From CAZQFV01 sp964592645 (GTDB lineage Bacteria > Chloroflexota > Chloroflexia > DTKN01), in the NCBI GenBank assembly GCA_964592645.1, contig CAZQFV010000018.1, positions 21,943-85,942 of the forward strand: a stretch of DNA of 64,000 nucleotides, in the 5' to 3' direction. The position numbers and the translations under genes were made by a program. Shown here piece by piece: positions 34,618-43,784 of the stretch (positions are counted from its first letter, which is position 1; each line of letters begins with the position of its first letter). Under the pieces are notes generated by a model. That model ran no database searches. It was given only the letters and a program-made list of their open reading frames with translations, and was not told the origin of the DNA.

Positions 34618-37600
34618 ATGTACGGCGGGCGAATCAAGCGAGCACTGATGGTTGTCAATTTTCTGGTGATCGTCGGTATGGTGGCCGCACTGCTGCCGCA
34701 GATGGCTGCCGTGGCAGCCTCGTCCCCTGCGGGGCCCGGCCTCTGGAAGCTGGCCGACGCGCTTGCCACACTGCAGGCCCGTCTCCAGTCCGCCCGGCAA
34801 GGGCTGGCCGGCCCCGAGACCAACCTCGCCGTTAGCATCTTCGACAGCGCCTTCGACCAGGAGACGCTCTATGTCCGGCGCGGCGATACCGTCACCTGGA
34901 CCAACAACGGCAGCGTGGATCACGCCGTGCAGGGCGGCATTCCCACGGCCGTCGTCGTCCTGGACTTTGTCGCCCGCCCGGCCGGCGCGGCCGTAGCCGT
35001 AGAATGGCAGACCGTTTCGGAGGTGGGGCTGCTCGGCTTCCACCTCTACCGCGCCGCCGACGGCGGCGGACGGGACGCCGCCGTTCGCCTGACCGCAGAC
35101 ATAATCCCGTCAGAGCACCCCGGGGAACCCTCCGGGGCAGTCTACCACTACGATGACCTGCAGGCCCCCTGCGGCCACGACTACCACTACTGGCTGGCCG
35201 TCCACCAAACTAACGGCGCGGCGGTTGAGTACGGCCCGGCGGATATGGCCTATCCCTGCGCCGCCTTTCGAGCCTTCCTGCCCAGCGTGGGCAAGGCCGG
35301 CGGGGGCGCCGACGCCATCGGGCCCGTGCCGGGCCCTGCCGGCGCGGCGACCGGCGGTACCGTCCTGGAGGACTGGAGCAGCGGACCGCTGCATCCCGGC
35401 GAATCGTACGCCCACACCTTTACCACCCTTGGCACGTACCCCTACTACGACCCCCTCCACATCACTCTCACCGGCCAGGTGGTCGTCCGGCCACTCGCGC
35501 TCACGGGCCTCTCCCCCGACACCGCCCAGTGGGGCAGCTACATCTACCTGTCGGGCACCGGGTTCAGCGCGGACGCTCTCTCCAACACCGTCGTCTTCAG
35601 CCTGACGGTGCCCGGGTACACCCTGACGGTGCCCTTTACCGCCTCGGTGGTGGACGCCTCCGAGAGCGGGCTGGTGGTCATCGCCCCGCTGCCGATCTCG
35701 GGCAGCGTCCAGGTGCAGGTGCGCGTCGCCGGCGACGTCTCCAACGTTCTCCCCTTTACGGCCACGGAGTTGGTCGATCCCACCCCGGCTGAACCGGGCA
35801 ATGAGACGACGGGCTACTGGAGCACGGTCATCACGAGCGTGGCGGACATCCAGACCAGCCTGGAGGGCTCGCTGTTCTACCAGGCGCTGACGCAGCTAAT
35901 GTCCGACACCGTCGAGTTCGGCGACTATGAGTGGGAGGCGGGGGGCCTGTGGCACATCGTCAGCGAGTCGGAATGCGCCGGGGACGGGCCGGCCTTTCAC
36001 AGCCCCACGAGCGCCTGGTACTTTGGCCGCGACGGCACCTGTGACTATGAGACCGGGAGCGGGCTCACGGGTGTCCTGACGATGACGAGGGCTATCACCA
36101 TCCCCGGCAACGTCTCCGGAGCCTGGTTCTCCTTTTGGCAGTACGCCTCTACCGACCGATGGGGCAGCGACGCGCGCGCCGTGGACATCAGCACCAACGG
36201 CGGCCAGACCTGGGCCAGACTGTGGAGTTGCCAGAGCTACTCCTGCTACGAGCCCCAAGAGACCTGGTACAAGAAAGAACTGGACATCTCTGCCTATATC
36301 AGCCAGAGCGTGCGCCTGCGCTTTCGCTTCCAGGCCGACGGCTGGGGAGACTGGGGTGAAGCCCACACCGGCTGGTTCATCGACGACGTGCAACTGCGCA
36401 CGAGCGACGAGAACGCCGTGGCCCTGTCCGACTTTTTCGCCGCCATCGAGAGCGACTTTACCTACTACCGCGAGCAGCTGCTGCTCCAGGAAGGGCCGGA
36501 GGAGCTGCGCCTGCTTGACGCCGTCTACAACAGCGATGCCTTTGTCGATCTCGTGTCCCGGTTCGACGAGATCAGCTTCCTCCTGGCCACCCCGGGCGAG
36601 ACGCTAGGCGGCGGGCATATCCGCGACACGACCGCCGCCGACGTGCTGGAGTCGCTGCAGGCGGTGATCGATGCCCTCTCCGCCATCAATATGCTGCTGG
36701 ACGGCCTGCGGGTGATGCTCTATGTGGCCATCGCTTCACTCTCGGCCACCTGTGCGCTATTCCCGGCGACCTGTCCGGCCACGGCCGGCTCCGCCGCGCT
36801 CCTGACCACGATTGTCAAGGTCGTCGAGGCGATCAAACAGGTTGTGGGCCCCATTACGGCCATCCTCAAGCTGTTCTCGGTCAAGGGCGTCCCCGCCTCG
36901 CTGCGGGTCAAGAACAATCCATGGCAGCCGGTGGACCAGATGTTTCACGACGGCGACGGCCGGCCCATCGCCCGGCGAGGTACCCTCTACACCGGGGCCG
37001 ACTTTACCGTCGAGGCGCGCATGCTCCTGCAGAACGACGGTCTGAAGCGCTCGGCCAGCCAGATTCTGGCCGACCTCACCGCCTTTTCCTACGCCGGCGC
37101 CGTGGTTTGGATCATCGGCCAGATGAACATCGACCTCCTCTTTTGGGTGCCGCAGATCATCCTCGGCGGCATCCACATCCGCTCCGAGGTCATCCCGTCG
37201 GACCCCGCCTGCGTGGCGCCCTTTCCCAAGTCGCCCAACCCCACCGTGTGGGGCATCCAGCCGACCTGCCTGACCGATGTGACCATCCAGGGGCACTTTC
37301 AGGGTACCCGCCCCGAGGACATCGCCCTGACGCGGCCCTTTGAGGTGCTGGACCGCCCGATGCTGGAGAGCATCACCCCGAATCACGCCCGGTTGGGCAC
37401 CCCGGTAGTGGTGCGGGCCCGCGGGTTGGAAGTCCCCAACAGCCGGGCGCACTTTCCCGCCGTCCCGGCCTTTGGCGCCAGCGGCATCCTCGAGCCGACG
37501 AGCATGTCCTTCACCGCCATCACCGGCACCCTCACCGACACCCTCAGCGGCCTGGTGTTCGTGGACGCCCTGGGGCGGGAATCGGACCGGCTACCCTTTA

Positions 37601-39984
37601 CGGTGGAGCCGCCGCTCCTCACTTCCTTCCCGCCGTCCGTGCTCCTGGGGACGGGCGAGTACCTCTACGGCGAGGGGTTCAGCGCGGTGGTGGACCACAA
37701 CCTGCTCAACCTGGACGCCTACACCGTCTCCTTGAGCGCGGCGCAGGGCAACAGCCGGCTGGCCTTTACCCTGCCGGCCGCCGATACCTTCCTCCTGGGC
37801 GAGCACAGCGCCTGGGTGACCACCCTGGGGGTCCTGCCGAGCAACGCCGTCTCGACGACGGTGACGGCCTGGTCGCCGCCGATCGACCTCTTTGGCGAAA
37901 GGGAGACGCTGCGGCCGGCTCTGGCCCGCGCGGCGAACGGCAACGTCTACGTGGCGGCGGTGGAGCGCGGCCCCAACGACGGCACCCGCGTCGTCGTCGC
38001 CTCCTACCTCAGCGGCACGGTGACCATGACCACGCCGGCCGTCGCCGGGGTGGAGCTCGGCGGCCTGACCGTCACGCCGGAGCGCCCGGCGATTGCCGCC
38101 GGCCTGTACGACAGCGTGCATGTCGCCTGGGTCGGGAAACTCGGGCAGGACATGCTCATGGTCAGCACCTCGAACAACGGCGGCCGGTCCTTTCTCGGGC
38201 CGGTACACATCATGCTGCCCGGCCAGCCGGCGGATGCCCTGCCGCACGACCCGGCCATCGCCGCCGACGACGCCGGCGTCTATGTCGCCTGGACGTATGA
38301 GACGGGCGACCTAGCCGACCGGCCGGCGGTCTATTTCGCCCGCTCGGCCGACGGCATCACCTTCGGCCTGCCGCAGCGGCTGTCGATCTCGGGAACCGCG
38401 GCCATGGACCCCGACCTGGCGGTGGGCCCCGACGGGACGATCTATGCCGCCTGGGCGGTGTGGCACGACGGCATCTACGTGGCCGCCTCGCACGACCTGG
38501 GCTTTACCTTTGGGGCGCCGGTCAAGGTCTCGGGCAGCGTCGCCGAGAGCTGGCATCCGGCCATCACGGCGCACGCCGGCTGCGGCGGCGGGGGCACCCG
38601 CGTCGCCGTCGCCTGGCAGGGCGAGCGCATCGTCGGCTCCAGTTACCAGGGGACGAACGTGCCCGGGCGCATCTGGTTCGCCGAGTCGTCGAACGGGGGG
38701 AGTTCTTTCGGCCAGCCCGTGGCGGTGGACGCGGGGCCGGCCTCGCTGTCCCCCGACGTTGCCTACGACGACGACTGCACCGCCGCAGTGGCCTGGTACG
38801 TGCCGGACGAGGCCAACATCGTGGCCTACCCGATGGGGTGCCAGCGTTTCCAGGAGGAACCCCCGTCCACCAGCCTCCCCTGGTACGGGCACGTCCACCT
38901 GGCGCGCAAGGCGCCGGCCGCGCCGGCCTTTGGGCCAGGGATGGCGCTGGACGACCAGACGGCCGGCCTGGCCTACCCGGCGCTGGCCGGGGCCGGTTCG
39001 GGCGGCTTGTATGCCGCCTGGCAGGACGGCGCGCGCCAGGCCTATACCACCACCGGCGTCGTCCTGCGGACGACGGTGGAGCCCTGGCCGGTGGTCTCGG
39101 CCACGATGCCGGCCTTTTCCGCGCCCGCCCCGGTTCCCCAACAGCTCATCGTCTGGGGCGAGCAGGACGGCGGCGGGCTGTACATGGCCTGGGACGACGG
39201 CTCGAGCCAGCGCCGGCTGTGGCACACCGAGTTCGGCCTGTACGACACCGGGGACAGCTTTGCCTCGCCGCCGGCCTGGTCGCCCGACGGCGGCTGGATC
39301 GCCTACCCCAGCGCCGGCTGGAACAATACCCGCCGTGGCCTCTATATCATCCAGCCCGACGGCGACTACCCGCTGCTGATCGCCGGCCAGTGCACCGAAG
39401 CCTACGGCTTTGGCAGCCTGAACTGGTCGCCGCTGGGCGAGTACCCGGGGCAGGAGCACAGCCGCGTGCTGGCTTTCGACTGGGGCGGGGTCAACCTGGT
39501 CGCGCTGGACCTGGACCGCCCCGCGGCACTCCTGGTGGACTATTACTGTCCCGCGCGCCTGGCGCCTGACTGGGACTGGTCGGCCGGCGGCTACTATGAC
39601 TACATCTTTCTCTCGCAGGTGGTCTTGACCCCGGACGAGCTGACCCTGACCGAGGGGCAGCCGCTGCACATGGGCCTGCAGTTTACCTACCACCCGTCCT
39701 GGTCCCCGGACGGGCTGCAGCTCGTCCTTTCCTCGCCCAGCAATACGGAACACACCTCCAGCATCTACACGGCCAACCGGGACGGCAGCGGGCTCGTCCG
39801 GCTGACGACGGGGCCGGCCGAGGGGGACCGCTATCCGGCCTGGAGCCCGGATGGGCTGAGCATCGTCTTTGTGCGGGGGACCGGGGCGCTGTACGTGGTG
39901 CCGGCAGCCGGTGGACCGGCGGCCCTGCTCCTGGAGATGCCCGGGACCGTCAGCCCGCCGGCGTGGTCGCCGGTAATGAAGTGA
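34618..39984 (+). CDS. Large secreted multidomain protein (interrupted cupredoxin, IPT/TIG, jellyroll, BNR-like and PD40 repeats)
   Basis: 1788 residues. Signal sequence: basic start, hydrophobic helix (about 10-35). Domains in order: first half of a plastocyanin-like domain (about 70-111, RRGDTVTWTNNGSVDHAV); an inserted fibronectin-like module (about 112-240) that ends in AFLPSVGK; second half of the cupredoxin (about 245-292, GESYAHTFTTLGTYPYYDP); IPT/TIG (293-385); a MAM/jellyroll-like region (about 430-595, WFIDDVQL end); a helical stretch (600-760); a second TIG-like region (about 913-1000); sialidase-type BNR repeats (about 1090-1470, SNNGGRSF, SNGGSSF); and TolB-like PD40 repeats (WSPDG, about 1545-1785). 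The Cys and Met copper ligands are lost. Probably extracellular and adhesive or structural. First of a secreted-protein cluster. Confidence 0.8.
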   Translation: MYGGRIKRALMVVNFLVIVGMVAALLPQMAAVAASSPAGPGLWKLADALATLQARLQSARQGLAGPETNLAVSIFDSAFDQETLYVRRGDTVTWTNNGSVDHAVQGGIPTAVVVLDFVARPAGAAVAVEWQTVSEVGLLGFHLYRAADGGGRDAAVRLTADIIPSEHPGEPSGAVYHYDDLQAPCGHDYHYWLAVHQTNGAAVEYGPADMAYPCAAFRAFLPSVGKAGGGADAIGPVPGPAGAATGGTVLEDWSSGPLHPGESYAHTFTTLGTYPYYDPLHITLTGQVVVRPLALTGLSPDTAQWGSYIYLSGTGFSADALSNTVVFSLTVPGYTLTVPFTASVVDASESGLVVIAPLPISGSVQVQVRVAGDVSNVLPFTATELVDPTPAEPGNETTGYWSTVITSVADIQTSLEGSLFYQALTQLMSDTVEFGDYEWEAGGLWHIVSESECAGDGPAFHSPTSAWYFGRDGTCDYETGSGLTGVLTMTRAITIPGNVSGAWFSFWQYASTDRWGSDARAVDISTNGGQTWARLWSCQSYSCYEPQETWYKKELDISAYISQSVRLRFRFQADGWGDWGEAHTGWFIDDVQLRTSDENAVALSDFFAAIESDFTYYREQLLLQEGPEELRLLDAVYNSDAFVDLVSRFDEISFLLATPGETLGGGHIRDTTAADVLESLQAVIDALSAINMLLDGLRVMLYVAIASLSATCALFPATCPATAGSAALLTTIVKVVEAIKQVVGPITAILKLFSVKGVPASLRVKNNPWQPVDQMFHDGDGRPIARRGTLYTGADFTVEARMLLQNDGLKRSASQILADLTAFSYAGAVVWIIGQMNIDLLFWVPQIILGGIHIRSEVIPSDPACVAPFPKSPNPTVWGIQPTCLTDVTIQGHFQGTRPEDIALTRPFEVLDRPMLESITPNHARLGTPVVVRARGLEVPNSRAHFPAVPAFGASGILEPTSMSFTAITGTLTDTLSGLVFVDALGRESDRLPFTVEPPLLTSFPPSVLLGTGEYLYGEGFSAVVDHNLLNLDAYTVSLSAAQGNSRLAFTLPAADTFLLGEHSAWVTTLGVLPSNAVSTTVTAWSPPIDLFGERETLRPALARAANGNVYVAAVERGPNDGTRVVVASYLSGTVTMTTPAVAGVELGGLTVTPERPAIAAGLYDSVHVAWVGKLGQDMLMVSTSNNGGRSFLGPVHIMLPGQPADALPHDPAIAADDAGVYVAWTYETGDLADRPAVYFARSADGITFGLPQRLSISGTAAMDPDLAVGPDGTIYAAWAVWHDGIYVAASHDLGFTFGAPVKVSGSVAESWHPAITAHAGCGGGGTRVAVAWQGERIVGSSYQGTNVPGRIWFAESSNGGSSFGQPVAVDAGPASLSPDVAYDDDCTAAVAWYVPDEANIVAYPMGCQRFQEEPPSTSLPWYGHVHLARKAPAAPAFGPGMALDDQTAGLAYPALAGAGSGGLYAAWQDGARQAYTTTGVVLRTTVEPWPVVSATMPAFSAPAPVPQQLIVWGEQDGGGLYMAWDDGSSQRRLWHTEFGLYDTGDSFASPPAWSPDGGWIAYPSAGWNNTRRGLYIIQPDGDYPLLIAGQCTEAYGFGSLNWSPLGEYPGQEHSRVLAFDWGGVNLVALDLDRPAALLVDYYCPARLAPDWDWSAGGYYDYIFLSQVVLTPDELTLTEGQPLHMGLQFTYHPSWSPDGLQLVLSSPSNTEHTSSIYTANRDGSGLVRLTTGPAEGDRYPAWSPDGLSIVFVRGTGALYVVPAAGGPAALLLEMPGTVSPPAWSPVMK

Positions 39985-40122
39985 GAGAAGGGTCGCCCGA
40001 AGAAAGCAAGACGGCCAAACACGTCAAGGAAAAGTTCTCAGCCGCGTCAAAGCCTGGCCGTAGTGCCACCAGACCTGCCCGGGCTGCATGGTGCCGGGTC
40101 AGGCCGGCCGAGGAGGGTTGCA

Positions 40123-40317
40123 TTGGCGAGCGGAACGACGGAGCGGCACTCCTTTGTAGTACGCCTCTGGCGCGAGCAGGGCCTGCCATGGCGGGCCTGG
40201 GTGCAGAACGCCAGGAGCCAGGAGCAGGCCTATGTCCAGAGCATGGACGAGCTGGTGGACTTTGTACAGGAGCAGATGGCCGGCCCAAGCGCCGGGGCCG
40301 CCGACCAAGAGGAATGA
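40123..40317 (+). CDS. Small conserved-looking protein of unknown function
   Basis: 64 residues from TTG 40123, 5 bases after AGGAGGG (40111-40117). The sequence SFVVRLWREQGLPWRAWVQ, then AYVQSMDELVDFVQEQM, has amphipathic strand-helix character and recalls short proteins common in Chloroflexota genomes with the pattern FxxRxWxE..WRGxVQH..SGE; this likeness is from memory. It ends 17 bases before the repeat-protein gene, so it may be translated in tandem with it. The upstream half of the open frame (from 40063) lacks a ribosome site. Confidence 0.55.
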   Translation: MASGTTERHSFVVRLWREQGLPWRAWVQNARSQEQAYVQSMDELVDFVQEQMAGPSAGAADQEE

Positions 40318-40334
40318 ACAAGAAGGAGGAGATC

Positions 40335-43300
40335 ATGCGCCATGACACCCGCAAGTGGACCCTCTGGCTCGCCCTGGCCCTGGTGGCCGCGCTGCTGCTG
40401 CCGGCGGCCGGCCAGGCCCAGTCCGGCCCCAACACGATGAACTTCCAGGGCCGGCTGCTGGACGACGGCGGCAACCCCCGCGGCGGGGAAGACCACTGTA
40501 TGGGGTTCCGCATCTGCACGACCGACAACTGCCTCGACGCCGGCAGCAATAGCACCCAGGTCTGGCCGGCCAGCGGCTTGGAGGAGCACGAGGTCACCAC
40601 GGAAAGCGGCACCTACAAGGCCGGCCTCTTCACCGTGGCCCTGGGCGCCGCCAGCCCTCTCCCGCCCGATCTGATGTATAACTACGACGACCTCTATCTG
40701 GAGATCAACGTGGCCCAGGAGCAGCATTGCCCGGGCAGTGACTGGACAACGCTGGAACCACGCAGCCCGCTGCGGGCCAACGCCTACGCCCAGCGCAGCA
40801 GAAGGGTGCGCACCGCGGAGAGCGATGACGACTACCTGATCTATGTGACCAACGGCGGCACGGGCGGGGGCATCTTTGCCAGCGTCAACAGCACCAGCCT
40901 GGAGAGGGCCGCCGGGACCTTTGAGGTCACGACCACTGCCGGCATGGCCTCTGCCGTGTATGCCTACAACATGAGCAGTGCCGAAGGCAGCTGTGGGCTA
41001 CTCGCCGCAGCCGGGGTCAACGGCGGGCAGGGCTATGCCGTGTACGCCGTGAACTCGAGCACCGCCGATGGCGCCGAGGGGGGCCACTTCGAGGCGCGCG
41101 GGAACACCGGCCTGACCTATGCGCTGCGGGCGATCAACAGCAGCAACACCAGCGGCGCTGCCGCCGTGTACGGGACGGCCGGGTCCCGCGGCGGCGAGGT
41201 GTACGGCATCTACGGGCACAACGCCAGCACGACGACCAACGCCGCCGCCGGCTACTTCTACGCCGCCGGCACAAGCGGGCGCACCTACGGCGTCTACGCC
41301 CGCAATAGCAGCGCTCAGGACAACGCCGCCGCCGGTTCCTTCTGGGCCTCGGCCGGCAGCGGGGCCACCCGCGCCGTGTACGGCGAGAACAACAGCGCCG
41401 GCAACTATGCCGCGGGCGGACTCTTCGTGGCCAACGGCGGCAGCGGCATGAACTACGGGCTGCGTGCCACCAACAACAGCACCGGCACCGATGCCGCGGC
41501 CGGTTACTTCCAGGCCCTCGGCAGCAGCGGGCAGACCTACGGGGTGCGGGCCACCAACAGCAGCACCACCAACGGGGCCCGGGCCGGCTTCTTCGAGGCC
41601 GTCGGCTCCAGCGGCGCAACCTACGGGGTATGGGCGCAGAACAATAGCACCAGTGACTATGGCATGGGTGGGTTCTTCTGGGCCCAGGGCGGCAGCGGGC
41701 AGACCTACGGCGTGTCCAGCTACAACAACAGCTCGACCAATAAAGCCGCCGCAGGATACTTTGAGGCCCTGGGCAGCAGCGGCGCAACCTATGGCCTCCA
41801 CGCGAGAAACAACAGCACCGGCACCGATGCCGCGGCCGGTTACTTCCAGGCCCTCGGCAGCAGCGGGCAGACCTACGGGGTGCGGGCCACCAACAGCAGC
41901 ACCACCAACGGGGCCCGGGCCGGCTTCTTCGAGGCCGTCGGCTCCAGCGGCGCAACCTACGGGGTATGGGCGCAGAACAATAGCACCAGTGACTATGGCA
42001 TGGGTGGGTTCTTCTGGGCCCAGGGCGGCAGCGGGCAGACCTACGGCGTGTCCAGCTACAACAACAGCTCGACCAATAAAGCCGCCGCAGGATACTTTGA
42101 GGCCCTGGGCAGCAGCGGCGCAACCTATGGCCTCCACGCGAGAAACAACAGCACCGGCACCGATGCCGCGGCCGGCTACTTCCAGGCTGCCGGCGGCAGC
42201 GGCGTGACCTATGGCGTGCATGCCCAGAACGACAGCACGTCCGCGGGAGCCAGGGCCGGCTATTTCCACGCCACCGCCGTCAACGGCACGACCTTTGGCC
42301 TGTACGGCCAGAGCGACAGCACCGCCGGCCGCGGCGTGTTCGGCTGGGCCACCGCCATCAGCGGCGATACGTACGGCGTGTCCGGCCGGAGCGACAGCAC
42401 CGCCGGCCAGGGCGTGTACGGCGTGGCTACTGCCAACAGCGGCACCAACTATGGCGTGTACGGCCGGAGCAACAGCACCGCCGGCACCGGCGTGCACGGC
42501 GTGGCGAGTGCCACCAACGGATTCACCTACGGCGTGTTCGGCCGGAGTGCCAGCTGGCTCGGCGCCGGCGTGCGCGGCGAGAACTCGGCTACCTTCGGCA
42601 ATGCCTACGGCGTCTATGGCCAGAGCGCCAGCACCGACGGCGTCGGCGTGTACGGCTATGCCAATGCCGCCAGCGGCGAAGCCAACGGCGTGTACGGCTA
42701 TAGCGAGAGCGCAGCCGGCACCGGCGTGCACGGCGTGGCGAGTGCCACCAACGGATTCACCTACGGCGTGTTCGGCCGGAGTGCCAGCTGGCTCGGCGCC
42801 GGCGTGCGCGGCGAGAACTCGGCTACCTTCGGCAATGCCTACGGCGTCTATGGCCAGAGCGCCAGCACCGACGGCGTCGGCGTGTACGGCTATGCCACTG
42901 CCGGCAGCGGCACCACCTACGGCGTCTATGGCCAGAGCGCCAGCACCGCCGGCCGCGGTGTGTACGGCCATGCCACCGCCACCAGCGGCACCACCTACGG
43001 CGTCTATGGCCGGACGGAGAGCAGCACGACCAATTCCTCGGGTGTATACGGGTATGCACTGGACGGGGCAACCAATGGGGTCTGGGGCCACACCTCGAGC
43101 CTCTCCTCGGCCAGCACCGGCGTCTATGCCTACGCCAGCCACATGCTCGGCGACGCCGTGGCCCTCTGGGCGCGCAGCGCCGGCACCGGCGACATCATCC
43201 GCGGCTACGGCGCCGACTACCCTGACATCGAGTTCAGAGTGGAGAACGGCGGCAACGTCCGCGCCGACGGCGGCTTCTCCAGTCCCGCCGCCGATATGGC

Positions 43301-43703
43301 CGAGCTGCTGCCGGCCGAGGCCGGCCTGGAGCCGGGCGACGTCCTGGTCATCGGCCCCGACGGCCGGCTGGCCCGCAGCAGCGCGCCCAACGCCAGCGCC
43401 GTGGCCGGCGTCTATTCCACCAAGCCGGCCTTCCTGGGCGGCTCCGCCGACGACGAGGACCCGGCCGGCAAGGTGCCCCTGGCCGTCGTCGGCGTGGTCC
43501 CGGTCAAGGTCACGGCCGAGAACGGCGCCATCCGCCCCGGCGACCTCTTGACGACGTCCTCCACCCCCGGCCACGCCATGCGCGCCCTGCCGGTGGAGGT
43601 GGGCGGGGTCCAGTTCTACCTGCCCGGCACGATCATCGGCAAGGCGTTGGAGGGGTTGGACGCCGGGACCGGCACGATCCTGGTGCTGGTGACGCTGCAA
43701 TGA
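40335..43703 (+). CDS. Secreted 28/26-residue-repeat protein
   Basis: 1122 residues from ATG 40335; the upstream AAGGAGG at 40321-40330 rules out the ATG at 40314, which would encode it. Signal peptide 1-29 (AAGQAQ end). The N-terminal domain (30-155) has FQGRLLDDGGNP and LEPRSPLRANAYA, a pattern known at the start of many bacterial repeat-surface proteins. Then glycine/serine/asparagine-rich repeats: about 28 residues each (about 180-640), pattern YGV.A.NNST....AAGYF.A.GSSG; then 26-residue repeats (about 640-900), pattern TYGVYGQSAST.G.GVYG.A. The C-terminal 150 residues (DMAELLPAEAGLEPGDVL, TTSSTPGHAMRA) resemble the peptidase G2/intramolecular-chaperone-type domain of surface and tail proteins. 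Likely a beta-helical fibre. Confidence 0.82.
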   Translation: MRHDTRKWTLWLALALVAALLLPAAGQAQSGPNTMNFQGRLLDDGGNPRGGEDHCMGFRICTTDNCLDAGSNSTQVWPASGLEEHEVTTESGTYKAGLFTVALGAASPLPPDLMYNYDDLYLEINVAQEQHCPGSDWTTLEPRSPLRANAYAQRSRRVRTAESDDDYLIYVTNGGTGGGIFASVNSTSLERAAGTFEVTTTAGMASAVYAYNMSSAEGSCGLLAAAGVNGGQGYAVYAVNSSTADGAEGGHFEARGNTGLTYALRAINSSNTSGAAAVYGTAGSRGGEVYGIYGHNASTTTNAAAGYFYAAGTSGRTYGVYARNSSAQDNAAAGSFWASAGSGATRAVYGENNSAGNYAAGGLFVANGGSGMNYGLRATNNSTGTDAAAGYFQALGSSGQTYGVRATNSSTTNGARAGFFEAVGSSGATYGVWAQNNSTSDYGMGGFFWAQGGSGQTYGVSSYNNSSTNKAAAGYFEALGSSGATYGLHARNNSTGTDAAAGYFQALGSSGQTYGVRATNSSTTNGARAGFFEAVGSSGATYGVWAQNNSTSDYGMGGFFWAQGGSGQTYGVSSYNNSSTNKAAAGYFEALGSSGATYGLHARNNSTGTDAAAGYFQAAGGSGVTYGVHAQNDSTSAGARAGYFHATAVNGTTFGLYGQSDSTAGRGVFGWATAISGDTYGVSGRSDSTAGQGVYGVATANSGTNYGVYGRSNSTAGTGVHGVASATNGFTYGVFGRSASWLGAGVRGENSATFGNAYGVYGQSASTDGVGVYGYANAASGEANGVYGYSESAAGTGVHGVASATNGFTYGVFGRSASWLGAGVRGENSATFGNAYGVYGQSASTDGVGVYGYATAGSGTTYGVYGQSASTAGRGVYGHATATSGTTYGVYGRTESSTTNSSGVYGYALDGATNGVWGHTSSLSSASTGVYAYASHMLGDAVALWARSAGTGDIIRGYGADYPDIEFRVENGGNVRADGGFSSPAADMAELLPAEAGLEPGDVLVIGPDGRLARSSAPNASAVAGVYSTKPAFLGGSADDEDPAGKVPLAVVGVVPVKVTAENGAIRPGDLLTTSSTPGHAMRALPVEVGGVQFYLPGTIIGKALEGLDAGTGTILVLVTLQ
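41472..42143 (+). repeat. Perfect 336-base tandem duplication inside the repeat gene
   Basis: 41472-41807 and 41808-42143 read identically over 336 bases (112 codons, four 28-residue units). The third unit start at 42144 shares only the first 40 or so bases. The identity includes synonymous positions, which points to a recent duplication. Confidence 0.9.
42483..42897 (+). repeat. 181-base direct repeat at 234-base spacing inside the repeat gene
   Basis: 42483-42663 is repeated at 42717-42897 with no difference that I could find. The 234-base period is 78 codons, three 26-residue units. Confidence 0.85.
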
Positions 43704-43770
43704 ATTGGAGGTTGGAGGTTGGAGGGCTGACCGGCATCCAACATCCGGCATCCATCTTCCAACCTCCAAT
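43704..43770. repeat. Inverted repeat between secreted-protein genes
   Basis: ATTGGAGGTTGGA (43704-43716) and its exact reverse complement (43758-43770) flank about 41 bases. It starts at the stop of the repeat gene and ends ahead of the AGGAGG of the next gene; an RNA hairpin could act on either. Confidence 0.5.
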
Positions 43771-43784
43771 CTCAGGAGGCACCG

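Noticed and set aside
39963..40334. N-terminal extension of the fibre protein
   Set aside because: It would bypass the signal peptide at 40335 and overlap the small TTG gene; AAGGAGG directly precedes ATG 40335.
41100..42240. CRISPR-like spaced repeats
   Set aside because: The repeat units are 84 bases with no unique spacers, and they encode 28-residue protein repeats in one continuous frame.
40335..43703. Prophage tail fibre
   Set aside because: There is a signal peptide, and no phage structural, integrase or terminase gene lies in the window; the neighbours are other secreted proteins.
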